Source: an uncultured Alphaproteobacteria bacterium (GTDB lineage: Bacteria > Pseudomonadota > Alphaproteobacteria > MPNO01 > UBA2964). From it: a DNA stretch of 64,000 nucleotides. Positions within the stretch are counted from its first letter, which is position 1, and each line of letters starts with the position of its first letter. A program made the translations under genes and the position numbers. Location of the stretch: assembly GCA_943787225.1 (NCBI GenBank), contig CALSLP010000002.1, positions 462,648 through 526,647 of the forward strand, in the 5' to 3' direction. This document shows, piece after piece, positions 27,137 through 36,574 of the stretch. The notes under the pieces were generated by a model. It searched no databases, was not told the DNA's origin, and worked only from the letters and a program-made list of their open reading frames with translations.

Positions 27137-28381
27137 CTAACTATATTGTTTTAGATGGTCAGCAAGCGTCTCTAGCGGCACTTCCTCTTGGTCACCTGTA
27201 TCAAGATTGCGTACCGTCGCCGCGCCGCGTTCAAGCTCATCGGGCCCAAGGATGATCGAAGCCTTCGCGTTCAATTTATTCGCCCGCTTTAAACGGCGAC
27301 TCATATTACCGCGGTATCCAAACTCGATAACAAAGCCACGAGACCGGAGGTCATGTGCAATCGCAAGTCCCTTGGTTTGTAATTCCGGGACAACCGGGAT
27401 GATCGCGATCGGGCGCGCTTCATCGGGGACATTTTCAGCCAGCATTGCCAGGCGCTCGATGCCGGCGGCCCAACCGACACCAGCCGTCTTGGCACCGCCC
27501 ATCTGCTCTACCAGCCCGTCATAACGCCCACCGGCCAGAATTGTTCCCTGCGCCCCGAGTTCCTCGGTCGTAAACTCGAACGCGGTATGGCAGTAATAAT
27601 CAAGACCGCGCACCAGCCGCGAATTTAAACGATAGGCAATCGACAAGGCGTCAAGACCTGCAGTAACCGCCGCAAAAAAATCTGCCGACTCTGCATCAAG
27701 GCTATCAGAAAATTCAGGGGCATTCGTAATGATCTCACGATCACGCCGATCTTTGGAATCCAGAATTCTAAGGGGGTTTCGCTCTAACCGACTCTGGCTG
27801 TCCTCTGACAAATCAGTGCGATAATCATTAAAATAGGCGATGAGTTTCTCGCGATAGGCGCTCCGGCTCTCCGTATTACCGAGCGTATTCAGCTCAAGCG
27901 TCGCTTTCGAGAGAATACCAAGCCCATCGAGAACCGCTGCTCCCAGCGCAATGACCTCAATATCACCAAGAGGTTCAGTAACGCCAAGAAGTTCGACGCC
28001 CGTTTGATGAAACTGACGAAAGCGGCCTTTTTGTGGTCTCTCATATCGAAACATTGGACCGCGATAGAAATATTTAAGCGGCAGGTTCTGCGCCAAACCA
28101 CCGGAAATGAGCATCCTGGCAACGCCCGCCGTGCCTTCGGGCCGCAAGGTGACTTCATCGCCACCCTTGTCAGTAAAGGTGTACATCTCCTTGGTGACGA
28201 TATCCGAGGTATCACCAAGCGTCCGTTTGAAGACATCAGAGAATTCGAAAATGGGGGTCGCGATTTCGGCATAGCCATAACGCTGTGCTGCTTCGCGGGC
28301 CGTCTCTTCGATAAAGCGATGCCTTTGACGCTCATCCGGCAAAATGTCACGTGTTCCGCGAACAGGTTGTAGATTGGCCAT
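27137..28381 (-). CDS. hisS: Histidyl-tRNA synthetase
   Basis: HisS charges tRNA-His. The 414-residue class II synthetase shows RGTRDILPDE at the start, motif 2 MFRYERPQKGRFRQFHQTGVELLG near residue 112 (FRYERPQKGR core), the histidine-specific LVRGLDYYCHTAFEF near residue 260 and motif 3 AGGRYDGL and GVGWAAGIERL. A C-terminal anticodon-binding domain closes the protein. It is 6 bp from both the RodZ-like gene and hemA. Confidence 0.95.
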   Translation of the reverse strand: MANLQPVRGTRDILPDERQRHRFIEETAREAAQRYGYAEIATPIFEFSDVFKRTLGDTSDIVTKEMYTFTDKGGDEVTLRPEGTAGVARMLISGGLAQNLPLKYFYRGPMFRYERPQKGRFRQFHQTGVELLGVTEPLGDIEVIALGAAVLDGLGILSKATLELNTLGNTESRSAYREKLIAYFNDYRTDLSEDSQSRLERNPLRILDSKDRRDREIITNAPEFSDSLDAESADFFAAVTAGLDALSIAYRLNSRLVRGLDYYCHTAFEFTTEELGAQGTILAGGRYDGLVEQMGGAKTAGVGWAAGIERLAMLAENVPDEARPIAIIPVVPELQTKGLAIAHDLRSRGFVIEFGYRGNMSRRLKRANKLNAKASIILGPDELERGAATVRNLDTGDQEEVPLETLADHLKQYS

Positions 28382-28387
28382 CAGACG

Positions 28388-29674
28388 CTACCGCTGGCCA
28401 GGTTTGCGGGCGAGCAGTGTTTTGGGGTCCATTGCAATGTCGCGGCGCACGGCGCCAATCGGACCAAGCGCAGCGATGGGCTGTCCGTCGACGAGAATCT
28501 CGATACCACCGGCATTACCTGTGGTGAATAGAATACCCGACCGGCCAGGGATTTTATATGTTTCACCCGTTCGCAAAAGTCGGGAGAGGAGCCGCTTACC
28601 ACCAGCATCCCGGAGCTCGACCCAGGAGGTGACGGTCGCCCGCAATACGATCCGGCTTTGCATATTTTGTTGTGGCGGCCCCGCAGCGATTTGTGACGCA
28701 GCCGGTTTGGGAGCCGGTATGACGTCAACTTTCTCCGATACTGGCGCAATAATTTTTGCTGGCGGGGCCTGAACGATCACGGTCTTTGGCACCTCGGCAG
28801 TAACCGCCGGTGTCACGACTGGCACGGATACCACAGGCTCGACCTGACTACCTTCAGCGGTCGGCATTTCCTTAACAACAGCAACGACATTATTCGGAGC
28901 GTCTGAAACAACAGGAACGGCTACCGGATCAGGCTGAACCGCCACGACAGGCTTTTTAATTTCAGCTGTTTCGATCACCTTCGTCGCATCGGGCGTTGTT
29001 GTCTGAGTCGGCTTTGTTGGCTGTGAAACTCTAACAACCTTTGATGCCTCAGCAGCTAATTCCGGGGCCATTTCCGCCGGTTTAGCCGGCGCTGTTTGGA
29101 CTGAGCTCTCTGCCGAAGGTTCTGCTGCAGATGTCGGCGTTGAAGCCTTTTTCACTTCCGGAAGCACAGAATTTGTTGCAGTTTTATCGCCTAAGCCGAC
29201 CGCATCGGAAATTCGTTTCGGAAGCGCCGAAACAACTTCGGTTGGGCTCTGTCCATGAATTGTAAGGTAATACCATCCGCCATAAGCCGCAGCGGACAAA
29301 ATGGCTGCCACCAGCAAAATAAAGCCTGTTGGCAATCGCGCTTCAGACATCGGTGACGGCGGCACCAAGGCCGCTTGAGAAGGTATATTACCAGTCGCGG
29401 AACGATAGCGCCGCATAACTTCATCAAGCTCAAGACCAAGATAATCTGCATAGGCGCGGACAAACCCCGCGGCATAGGTTGGCCCCGGCAAATCATCGAA
29501 TCGACCGTCTTCGATTGCCTGCAGATAGACCTGACGAATCCGAAGAGCATTGGCAACATCGGACAGTTCACGATTATGCGCTTTCCGCATATCGCGCATC
29601 GCTGCTCCGAACTCTACCGATGTCGTATCGGCGAGGGACGATTCAGGCCCTGTCACAGTCCCAGACTCTGCCAA
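28388..29674 (-). CDS. RodZ-like helix-turn-helix membrane protein
   Basis: A 428-residue protein with the RodZ layout. The cytoplasmic HTH_25 domain covers about residues 25-95 (MRDMRKAHNRELSDVANALRI, then YAAGFVRAYADYLGLE). One membrane segment lies near residues 130-152. A long Pro/Val/Thr/Ala-rich periplasmic linker follows (about 160-330) and a DUF4115-type beta domain ends the protein (SWVELRDAGGKRLLSRLLRTGE). RodZ links MreB filaments to the rod-shape machinery. The unusually long repetitive linker (several PKxV, VxxPV runs) is the only oddity. It sits upstream of hisS in the same run. No mreB lies nearby. Confidence 0.75.
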   Translation of the reverse strand: MAESGTVTGPESSLADTTSVEFGAAMRDMRKAHNRELSDVANALRIRQVYLQAIEDGRFDDLPGPTYAAGFVRAYADYLGLELDEVMRRYRSATGNIPSQAALVPPSPMSEARLPTGFILLVAAILSAAAYGGWYYLTIHGQSPTEVVSALPKRISDAVGLGDKTATNSVLPEVKKASTPTSAAEPSAESSVQTAPAKPAEMAPELAAEASKVVRVSQPTKPTQTTTPDATKVIETAEIKKPVVAVQPDPVAVPVVSDAPNNVVAVVKEMPTAEGSQVEPVVSVPVVTPAVTAEVPKTVIVQAPPAKIIAPVSEKVDVIPAPKPAASQIAAGPPQQNMQSRIVLRATVTSWVELRDAGGKRLLSRLLRTGETYKIPGRSGILFTTGNAGGIEILVDGQPIAALGPIGAVRRDIAMDPKTLLARKPGQR

Positions 29675-29783
29675 TGCTTTTCTCTCAATTCCTGCTTGGA
29701 TACCGCAATTTCAACAAGCGGTACGCGCCGTTAGTACCAGAATTCATCTTTCAAAATCAACGGTTTCTTGACTTACTCCTAAA

Positions 29784-32063
29784 CTAACCTGTGGTGATGG
29801 CAATATTATGGTCGCGGGCATAGGCGACAAGTTTCTGTCGAACACTGTGATCGGGCAGATCGATGAGACTATCAACGTAATTCGCCAATGCGGCCGCATC
29901 GACCGTTCTCAGCATCGCCCGGACGTCACCGATCCTGACCGGCGCCATCGAAATTGTCCGGAATCCAAGCCCAATCAACGTCATCGCTTCGACAGGGCTA
30001 CCGGCCATTTCGCCGCAAAGCGATATATCGACATTTGCCTCATTCGCAGCCCGAACGAGATGCCGTAACATGGATAAGAGGCTCGGAGACAGGACATCGT
30101 ATCGATTGGCAACCCTTGGGTTGCCTCGATCACTGGCAAACAGGAACTGGAACAAATCATTGCTGCCTACAGATATGAAATCGACCCGTTTCAACAACGG
30201 GGGCAGCTGCCACATGAGTCCCGGAACTTCCAGCATCACCCCAACCCGCAATTTTCCGGGCGTGACACCACCGCGCTTTTTTTCACGCTGAATTTCTATT
30301 TCCAGTATTGCTTTTGCCGCTTCAAACTCTGCAACTTCCGCGACCATCGGAAACATGATCGACAGGTCGCGGCCATTTGCAGCGCGGATTAAAGCCCGTA
30401 GCTGCTGACGCAGCATTGATGGCCGATCAAGCGCAACACGAACCGCTCGCCACCCCATATTCGGATTTTCTTCGGCGACGTCATGGAAATAGGGCAGCTG
30501 CTTATCACCACCGATGTCCAAAGTGCGGAACATGACGGGCTTACCATCCGCTATTTCATAGACATTGCTGTAAAGCTCCGTTTGCCCTTCAACGCCCGGA
30601 AACTCGGCCCGGACCATGAAAGGAATTTCCGTGCGATAAAGCCCAATCCCATCCGCACCGGTATCCTTCAGCTGTTGTACATCGATCAACAGACCGGCAT
30701 TGAGATTAAGTGCTATGCGTTGACCATCGAGCGTAACCGGCTCTTCATCACGTAAAGCTGCATAAAGACGCCGCCGTTCGGTCTCTGCCTGGATGGTATC
30801 AGCCACCATTTGCTGGATGTCTTCACCAGGTCGCACAAAGACCTGCCCATTGTCACCATCGACAATCACCGGGTCATGCGGATCAATACGAGCCAGGAGA
30901 TCTGTAATACGCCCAACCACTGGAATATCGAGCGCGCGCGCGACAATCGCGACATGCGCTGTCGCCGAGCCTTCCTCGAGAAGCAACGCCCGTAACCGAT
31001 GGGGTTCATAGTCCAGCAACTCGGCCGGCCCCATATTCGCGGCCAGCAGCACAACATCATCAGGCAGCGCCGCATCACCAGCAGCCGTCAAAGGCGAGCC
31101 AGTCAAATGCTGCAATAACCGGCGGGCCAGATCCTCAAAATCATGCATCCGCTCCCGGATATAAGGGTCAGTCGCCATATTCATACGAATACGGATATCG
31201 TCCTGAACCTTTTGAACAGAAGCTTCAGCCGTCAGGCCACTGGCAATCGCTTCTCGTAGCCGTCGCAGCCACCCAGCATCGCGGGCCAACAGATGATAGG
31301 TCTCCAGAACCTCACGGTGCTCGCCGCGTTCTGAAAGCTCCGATGCCGAAAACAAATCTTCAATGGCATCCTGCATCTCGCTGAGCGCGGCATTCAACCG
31401 TTTCTCCTCGGCGTCGGGGTCATCCGCAAACATCGCCGGAATGTCGACGCGCGGTTGATGCAACACCGCCACACCCATCGCGATCCCGGAATTAATCCGA
31501 ATGCCCGTCATACGCAGCGGCAGGATGGCATTGCCCTCCGCGGTAATTTGTTCGCTTGGCCCAACAAGATCGCCGCCAGCAATGAGTTCCGCCAGCACGA
31601 CGACAATCATTTCCAGGGCTTCAATTTCTTCTTCGGTATATTCGCGCTTGGCCTTGTTTTGGATGGCAAGAACGCCGCGCACCCGCCCACCACGCAGGAT
31701 GGGTACGCCCAAGAACGAGTGATAAATCTCTTCGCCAGTTTCCGGCCGGTACGCAAACTTTGGGTGCGCTTGCGCATCAGCGAGGTTTAAAACCCTGGCA
31801 TGGGCCGCAATATCACCGATCAGACCTTCATCGACGCGGAGCCGCGTTTTGTGAACAGCGGACGGATTAAGCCCATGCGTTGCAAATAACTCCAGCACTT
31901 CGCCGGCGCGCCGGACATAGACAGTACAAACCTCTGCCACCACTTCAGAAGCAATGACTTTGACGAGTTCATCAAGACGCTCCTGTGCCTTACCATGGCC
32001 GGACATCACGCCCTGAACACGCCGAAGAAGCGGTCGTATCGCTGTGCTAACCGTTTGTGCCAT
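29784..32063 (-). CDS. ptsP: Phosphoenolpyruvate-protein phosphotransferase PtsP (EI-Ntr)
   Basis: PtsP takes phosphate from PEP and starts the nitrogen-related phosphotransfer chain (PtsP-NPr-EIIA-Ntr), which is regulatory. The roughly 759-residue protein has an N-terminal GAF domain (about 25-160; KRVLAIQNK-type strand pattern), the swivelling phospho-His domain with TAHVAIVARALDIP, and the PEP-binding barrel with FRTLDIGGDKQLPY and GSNDLFQFLFASDR. A GTG at 32090 is also open; the ATG at 32063 (MAQTVSTA) is preferred. It follows lysC by 40 bp, a neighbour pair seen widely in the class. Confidence 0.92.
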   Translation of the reverse strand: MAQTVSTAIRPLLRRVQGVMSGHGKAQERLDELVKVIASEVVAEVCTVYVRRAGEVLELFATHGLNPSAVHKTRLRVDEGLIGDIAAHARVLNLADAQAHPKFAYRPETGEEIYHSFLGVPILRGGRVRGVLAIQNKAKREYTEEEIEALEMIVVVLAELIAGGDLVGPSEQITAEGNAILPLRMTGIRINSGIAMGVAVLHQPRVDIPAMFADDPDAEEKRLNAALSEMQDAIEDLFSASELSERGEHREVLETYHLLARDAGWLRRLREAIASGLTAEASVQKVQDDIRIRMNMATDPYIRERMHDFEDLARRLLQHLTGSPLTAAGDAALPDDVVLLAANMGPAELLDYEPHRLRALLLEEGSATAHVAIVARALDIPVVGRITDLLARIDPHDPVIVDGDNGQVFVRPGEDIQQMVADTIQAETERRRLYAALRDEEPVTLDGQRIALNLNAGLLIDVQQLKDTGADGIGLYRTEIPFMVRAEFPGVEGQTELYSNVYEIADGKPVMFRTLDIGGDKQLPYFHDVAEENPNMGWRAVRVALDRPSMLRQQLRALIRAANGRDLSIMFPMVAEVAEFEAAKAILEIEIQREKKRGGVTPGKLRVGVMLEVPGLMWQLPPLLKRVDFISVGSNDLFQFLFASDRGNPRVANRYDVLSPSLLSMLRHLVRAANEANVDISLCGEMAGSPVEAMTLIGLGFRTISMAPVRIGDVRAMLRTVDAAALANYVDSLIDLPDHSVRQKLVAYARDHNIAITTG

Positions 32064-32103
32064 TACCCGTCGCTGTCTCGCCGCCACCAAGGCGGCGCAT
32101 ATG

Positions 32104-33324
32104 CTACGCGGCGTCTAAGCCATACGCAGTGTGCAAAGCCCGCAACGCGAGCTCGGTATAATCTTCAGACACCAAAACACTTACTTTGATTTCAGATGTC
32201 GAGATTACCTGAATATTGATGCCCTTATCGGCGAGTGCCATAAACATACGCTGTGCCACGCCGGCATGGCTTCGCATCCCAACACCGATCACGGAAATCT
32301 TCACAACATTTGAATCCGACACCAGCCGTTCATAGCCAAGGGATTCCTTGTTTGATTCCAGAATCGCCATGGCACGTTCGAAATCTTCTTTAACGACGGT
32401 GAATGTCATGTCCGTCGCCTTGCCGTCTTCCGACACATTCTGGACGATCATATCAACATTGACGCTGGCATCTGACAGCGGGCCAAATATCGCCGCAGCA
32501 ACACCCGGCTGGTCTGCAACGCGAACCAATGTGATTTTTGCTTCGTCCTTGCTATAGGCGATACCACTCACAACTTCCTGTTCCACGATTTCACCCTCAT
32601 CTACAACCAACGTTCCTTCGGCGTCAGAAAATGACGACCGAACCTGAACCCGGACCTTATGGTTCATTGCCAACTCAACGGACCGGGTTTGCAATACCTT
32701 GGCACCGAGCGATGCCATTTCCAGCATTTCTTCGTATGTAATTCGATCGAGCTTGCGCGCCTTACCGACAATCCTTGGATCGGTCGTATAAACCCCGTCA
32801 ACATCCGTAAAGATATCACATCGATCAGCATTGAGCGCTGCAGCAAGGGCCACGGCAGATGTATCCGAACCACCCCGGCCCAACGTCGTTATTCTGTTAT
32901 CCGAGGCGATGCCCTGAAAACCCGCCACCACAGCAACCTGCCCCGAAGAAAGGCGTTCCGATAATGTGTCCGTTTCAATTTCTGTGATCCGCGCCTTACC
33001 ATGCGCATCGTCGGTCCTGAGTGGAATCTGCCAGCCAAGCCAGGATCGCGCATCAACACCAATGGTCTGGAGGCATAAGGCAAGAAGGCCCGCCGTGACC
33101 TGCTCACCTGCCGCAACAATCGTGTCGTATTCCCTCGCGTCATGTAAAGGCGCAGCCTGAACCGCCCAGTCGACAAGCTGGTTCGTTGTCCCCGACATCG
33201 CGGAAACTACAACGGCTACTTCACTGCCCTGATCGACCTCGGCCTTGACCCGTTGGGCCACAGCCTTAATTCGGTCGATATCGGCAACCGAAGTGCCGCC
33301 AAATTTCTGGACAACCCGTGTCAT
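32104..33324 (-). CDS. lysC: Aspartate kinase
   Basis: Aspartokinase phosphorylates aspartate at the start of the lysine, threonine and methionine pathways. The 406-residue protein starts MTRVVQKFGGTSVADIDRIK, the conserved KFGGTSV motif, and later shows GRGGSDTSAVALAAAL, FTDVDGVYTTDPRIV and two C-terminal ACT domains with VGMRSHAGVAQ, the effector-binding part for feedback control. An earlier in-frame start overlaps the opposite ubiG gene and is rejected. It is divergent from ubiG across 170 bp that should hold both promoters, and it precedes ptsP. Confidence 0.93.
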   Translation of the reverse strand: MTRVVQKFGGTSVADIDRIKAVAQRVKAEVDQGSEVAVVVSAMSGTTNQLVDWAVQAAPLHDAREYDTIVAAGEQVTAGLLALCLQTIGVDARSWLGWQIPLRTDDAHGKARITEIETDTLSERLSSGQVAVVAGFQGIASDNRITTLGRGGSDTSAVALAAALNADRCDIFTDVDGVYTTDPRIVGKARKLDRITYEEMLEMASLGAKVLQTRSVELAMNHKVRVQVRSSFSDAEGTLVVDEGEIVEQEVVSGIAYSKDEAKITLVRVADQPGVAAAIFGPLSDASVNVDMIVQNVSEDGKATDMTFTVVKEDFERAMAILESNKESLGYERLVSDSNVVKISVIGVGMRSHAGVAQRMFMALADKGINIQVISTSEIKVSVLVSEDYTELALRALHTAYGLDAA

Positions 33325-33494
33325 CTCGAAATCCACCTGAAAAGTGCTGGCATCCGGCTCCAGCCTGTTATGCCAGTCCCGCAAGCCGCAATAATGTTTT
33401 GATCCTGCGTGCAGCGGGCGTTTTCTTACTCTATATCTTCGTTGAGTGGCAAGTAATTCAGGGCCCGACATAAATCGGGGGACGTGAAAGAAAC

Positions 33495-34247
33495 ATGACG
33501 ACAGCCGAAATTGAACATGAAAATACCGTCGATCCTGCCGAAATAGCGCGATTTTCTGCACTTGCAGACGCCTGGTGGGACCCGCAAGGAGATTTTAAGC
33601 CGCTGCATCGTTTCAACCCGGTGCGGCTTGGTTATATCCGGGACCAGATCTGCTCTCATTATGACCGAGACAAACGGAGTTTAAAGCCTTTGGCAGGCCT
33701 TTCAATTCTCGATGTTGGCTGTGGCGGTGGGCTCGTCACTGAACCGATAGCGAGAATGGGGGCCAAAGCTTCTGCCATCGATGCCTCGGAGAGGAATATT
33801 GGTATCGCCAGCCTTCACGCAGAACAAGGCGGCCTCGATATTGAATATCGCGTTGCCGCCGCAGAAACGCTCGCCGCCGAGAAAAATCAGTTCGATGTCG
33901 TCATGGCCCTGGAAATTGTCGAACACGTTGCTGACGTAGATTTATTTCTGGCCTCCTGTGCGGCTCTTACCAAACCAGGCGGACTCCTGTTCCTCGCGAC
34001 GCTCAACCGAACTGCCAAATCTTTTACGCTTGCGATCGTTGGTGCTGAATACATTATGCGTTGGATGCCGCGTGGAACCCATCAGTGGAAAAAATTCGTT
34101 AAACCATCAGAACTTGCACAATCGCTAACCGGTAATGACGCTGAGATCATCGATATAACCGGCGTAATCTACAACCCATTGAAGGATGACTGGCGTTTAT
34201 CGAAAGACGTCGCCGTCAACTATATGCTTTGCGCTAAACGGACATAA
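33495..34247 (+). CDS. ubiG: Ubiquinone O-methyltransferase UbiG
   Basis: UbiG performs both O-methylations in ubiquinone synthesis. The 250-residue protein begins with EIARFSALADAWWDPQGDFKPLHRFNP, a UbiG-diagnostic region, followed by SAM motif I ILDVGCGGGLVTEPIARMGA and motif post-I IDASERNIGIASLHA. VMALEIVEHVADVDLFL and RGTHQWKKFVKPSEL complete the set; the latter is the membrane-lipid-contact region. It implies ubiquinone-based respiration. It is divergent from lysC. Confidence 0.93.
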   Translation: MTTAEIEHENTVDPAEIARFSALADAWWDPQGDFKPLHRFNPVRLGYIRDQICSHYDRDKRSLKPLAGLSILDVGCGGGLVTEPIARMGAKASAIDASERNIGIASLHAEQGGLDIEYRVAAAETLAAEKNQFDVVMALEIVEHVADVDLFLASCAALTKPGGLLFLATLNRTAKSFTLAIVGAEYIMRWMPRGTHQWKKFVKPSELAQSLTGNDAEIIDITGVIYNPLKDDWRLSKDVAVNYMLCAKRT

Positions 34248-34302
34248 AGCCGCCGCAGCGCGGTCTTCTTGGCTTAATTCTGGAACGCGCTAAATAACGG
34301 AC

Positions 34303-34740
34303 TTATGCGTCGTGGGTTGGCACCCACGGAATCTTCTGAACGTCGATGCCTTCTTCAACCAGCTCAGCAGCTTCTTCATCACTTGCTTCGCCATAAATGC
34401 CGCGCTCTTCCGTTTCGCCGTAATGAATTTTGCGGGCTTCCTCGGGAAACTTGTCACCGACATAGTCGCTGTTTTTCTCAACCTCTTTTCGGATTTCCTT
34501 GAGCGCCGTCATGTATTTTCCAACCTGCTCTTCAGCTTTGGAAGACAGATGAACGGATTTTTCGCCTTTCTTCTTGGTACCGGCAACCGATGGCGCCATC
34601 AGCGCTTTATCAACCTTCGTATCGCCGCAGACCGGACAGAGGACTTTCTTGGCCTTGCGCTGCTTGTCGAAGGCATCACTGCTCGGAAACCACGTTTCAA
34701 ACTCGTGGTCCTTGCTACATTTGAGGTCAAAGACGATCAT
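34303..34740 (-). CDS. DUF1178 family protein
   Basis: A 145-residue member of DUF1178, a small alphaproteobacterial and betaproteobacterial family of unknown function. The N-terminus MIVFDLKCSKDHEFETWFPSS and the VLCPVCGDTKVDKALMAPSV segment form a four-Cys/His zinc-ribbon-like unit. The rest is helical and acidic, with the family end KIPWVPTH. It is convergent with ubiG and divergent from the methyltransferase gene. A metal-binding role is inferred only from the Cys pattern. Confidence 0.85.
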   Translation of the reverse strand: MIVFDLKCSKDHEFETWFPSSDAFDKQRKAKKVLCPVCGDTKVDKALMAPSVAGTKKKGEKSVHLSSKAEEQVGKYMTALKEIRKEVEKNSDYVGDKFPEEARKIHYGETEERGIYGEASDEEAAELVEEGIDVQKIPWVPTHDA

Positions 34741-34836
34741 TTACCGAGAATACCGCCGTCAGGTTGTTACAACTGGGTTACAGTTAAATGATGAGACTGT
34801 TTGTTAAATCAAGCGTTAACGATTATCAAGCCGGAC

Positions 34837-35388
34837 ATGAACACCCATAAATCCGAGAAACCGCTGGAATGGATTACCCGGTTTGCGCCTTTGGTCACAT
34901 CAGGCGGCACTGTTCTCGATCTCGCCTGCGGCAATGGACGGCACGCACGCTACCTCACAGATATCGGATACCAGGTAACCGCATTGGACCGAGATATCTC
35001 AGCTATCAGTGAAAGCGAGATTGCTGACAGAATAGAATTAATTGAGGTGGACCTGGAAGATGGCTCTCCCTGGCCATTCAGCACCCGTAAATTCGATGGA
35101 ATCGTTGTTTCCAACTACCTGTACAGGCCCCTATTTCCAGCCATCATCAACGCGCTTGATGATGACGGAGTCCTAATCTACGAGACCTTTAGTCTGGGCA
35201 ATGAAAAATATGGCCGTCCCTCGAATCCCAATTTTTTACTGAAACCAGGTGAGCTCTTATCGGCTTGTTCTGATGTGCTACGCGTCATTGCTTATGAGGA
35301 CGGTCTGCTAAAAACCCCGTCACCTGCCGTTAAACAACGGATTTGTGCGATCAAACGCCCGTTTGACGGCGGTCCGTCTCCGCTATAA
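34837..35388 (+). CDS. Class I SAM-dependent methyltransferase
   Basis: A 183-residue methyltransferase of the Methyltransf_25/TehB-like group. Motif I is VLDLACGNGRHARYL near residue 28, then VTALDRDIS (motif post-I), LIEVDLEDGSPWPF (motif II) and FDGIVVSNYLYRPLF (motif III). The ATG at 34837 puts motif I at the usual distance; an upstream TTG at 34801 is also open. The target molecule is unknown. It is 97 bp from the divergent DUF1178 gene and ends 70 bp before grxC, which points the other way. The paired positions with DUF1178 and grxC recur in the class. Confidence 0.82.
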   Translation: MNTHKSEKPLEWITRFAPLVTSGGTVLDLACGNGRHARYLTDIGYQVTALDRDISAISESEIADRIELIEVDLEDGSPWPFSTRKFDGIVVSNYLYRPLFPAIINALDDDGVLIYETFSLGNEKYGRPSNPNFLLKPGELLSACSDVLRVIAYEDGLLKTPSPAVKQRICAIKRPFDGGPSPL

Positions 35389-35457
35389 CGGTCTTTAAGG
35401 AGCCGCCATCAGATCACACTGGCTGGCCGTTATCTGCAAAGAGTCAGGATGAAAGGC

Positions 35458-35724
35458 TCAGTCGCCAGCTGTCTGCAATTTGCGATCAAGTTCTCCTGAC
35501 ACTTCGAGAGCCATAAGATCGTCTGAACCGCCTATCAGCTCCCCATCTAAAAATATTTGAGGGACTGAGGTTCGACCTTCCGCTCTTTCCATCATGGCAA
35601 TACGGGCGGCGGGGTCACCATCGACATCAATTTCGGTGAACGCAACACCCTTTTTTTTCAATAAATTCTTGGCCCGGGCGCAGTAGGGGCAAAATAGCGA
35701 CGAATAGACTTCAATATTAGGCAC
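35458..35724 (-). CDS. grxC: Glutaredoxin 3
   Basis: An 88-residue dithiol glutaredoxin. The active site FCPYCARAK has Cys12 and Cys15; TSVPQIFLDG carries the cis-Pro that contacts glutathione, and IGGSDDLMAL is the C-terminal GSH-binding block. It reduces mixed disulfides with glutathione in the cytoplasm. It lies 73 bp downstream of comF on the same strand, a frequent pair in alphaproteobacteria. Confidence 0.95.
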   Translation of the reverse strand: MPNIEVYSSLFCPYCARAKNLLKKKGVAFTEIDVDGDPAARIAMMERAEGRTSVPQIFLDGELIGGSDDLMALEVSGELDRKLQTAGD

Positions 35725-35797
35725 GAAACACCTGTTTAGAACGGATTAAAAAAATCGCATCTTATATAGGAACTATGAGGCGTGTTGGCGAGACCTG

Positions 35798-36574
35798 TTA
35801 TTCACTCACCGGCCTGATAACCCGCGCCAGCGTCAAGACATCAACCGCACTTGCCCCACCCCGCAACAATGTCCTGGTGCAGGTTGATACCGTCGCCCCG
35901 GTCGTTAACACGTCATCAACGAGCAACACCCGGCAATCCGATAATTGCGTCGCCCGCCCTGATCGTATGGCAAACGCCCCGGCAACATTCCGATGGCGGG
36001 CTCTAGACCCCAAGCCGCCTTGCGAGGGTGTCGCCCGGGTCCGCACAAGAAGATCAGGTGCCGCGGCAACAGAGGTGATCTTGGCCAGAGCGAGGGCTAA
36101 TAGAGCCGACTGATTATACCGACGGGATATTAATCGCTGTCTATGCAGGGGCACCGGAACAATCAAATCTGCCTCTGCCAGAAGCTCACGACCGGCCTGG
36201 ACCATCATTCCGGCAAAGGCCGGTGCGACATCGGTACGGTCCGCATGTTTAAAGGCCAGGAGAGCCTGTCGGCTGGCATCGTCATAACGAAACACCGCCC
36301 GTGCCCGCTCGTAAATTGGCGTCTCCCTGTAACAGGCCGCGCAGCGAGCATTTGCCCCATGATCGAACTCAAAGGGAAAGCCACACGCCTCGCAATGTGG
36401 TCGCGATAGAAAGCGGATATCCGGCCAACAGGAGGCGCATAACGCGCCATCGCCTTCAACGACGGTGCCACAGGAAATACAACGCCGCGGCAATAACAGA
36501 TCAGAAACGAAATCCAGGCCGCGTGTAACGGCAGCAGAAACCGGTGACGAGATTGGTTTCCGGATCGCCGCCAT
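35798..36574 (-). CDS. comF: ComF family phosphoribosyltransferase-like protein
   Basis: A 258-residue ComF-type protein. The N-terminus holds two pairs of zinc-ribbon Cys motifs (CISCGTVV...CASCW and CEACGFPF...CAACY). The C-terminal half is a type I phosphoribosyltransferase fold with the PRPP loop VLLVDDVLTTGATVSTC. ComF acts in DNA uptake in competent bacteria, but in most alphaproteobacteria it is found without a full competence set. Its start codon overlaps the stop of the rhodanese gene by 1 base (TAATG), so translation is coupled. Confidence 0.9.
   Translation of the reverse strand: MAAIRKPISSPVSAAVTRGLDFVSDLLLPRRCISCGTVVEGDGALCASCWPDIRFLSRPHCEACGFPFEFDHGANARCAACYRETPIYERARAVFRYDDASRQALLAFKHADRTDVAPAFAGMMVQAGRELLAEADLIVPVPLHRQRLISRRYNQSALLALALAKITSVAAAPDLLVRTRATPSQGGLGSRARHRNVAGAFAIRSGRATQLSDCRVLLVDDVLTTGATVSTCTRTLLRGGASAVDVLTLARVIRPVSE

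Noticed and set aside
34801..34822. TTAA-N8-TTAA before the methyltransferase gene
   Set aside because: The spacing is eight, not the seven of CtrA boxes, and the site overlaps an alternative start.
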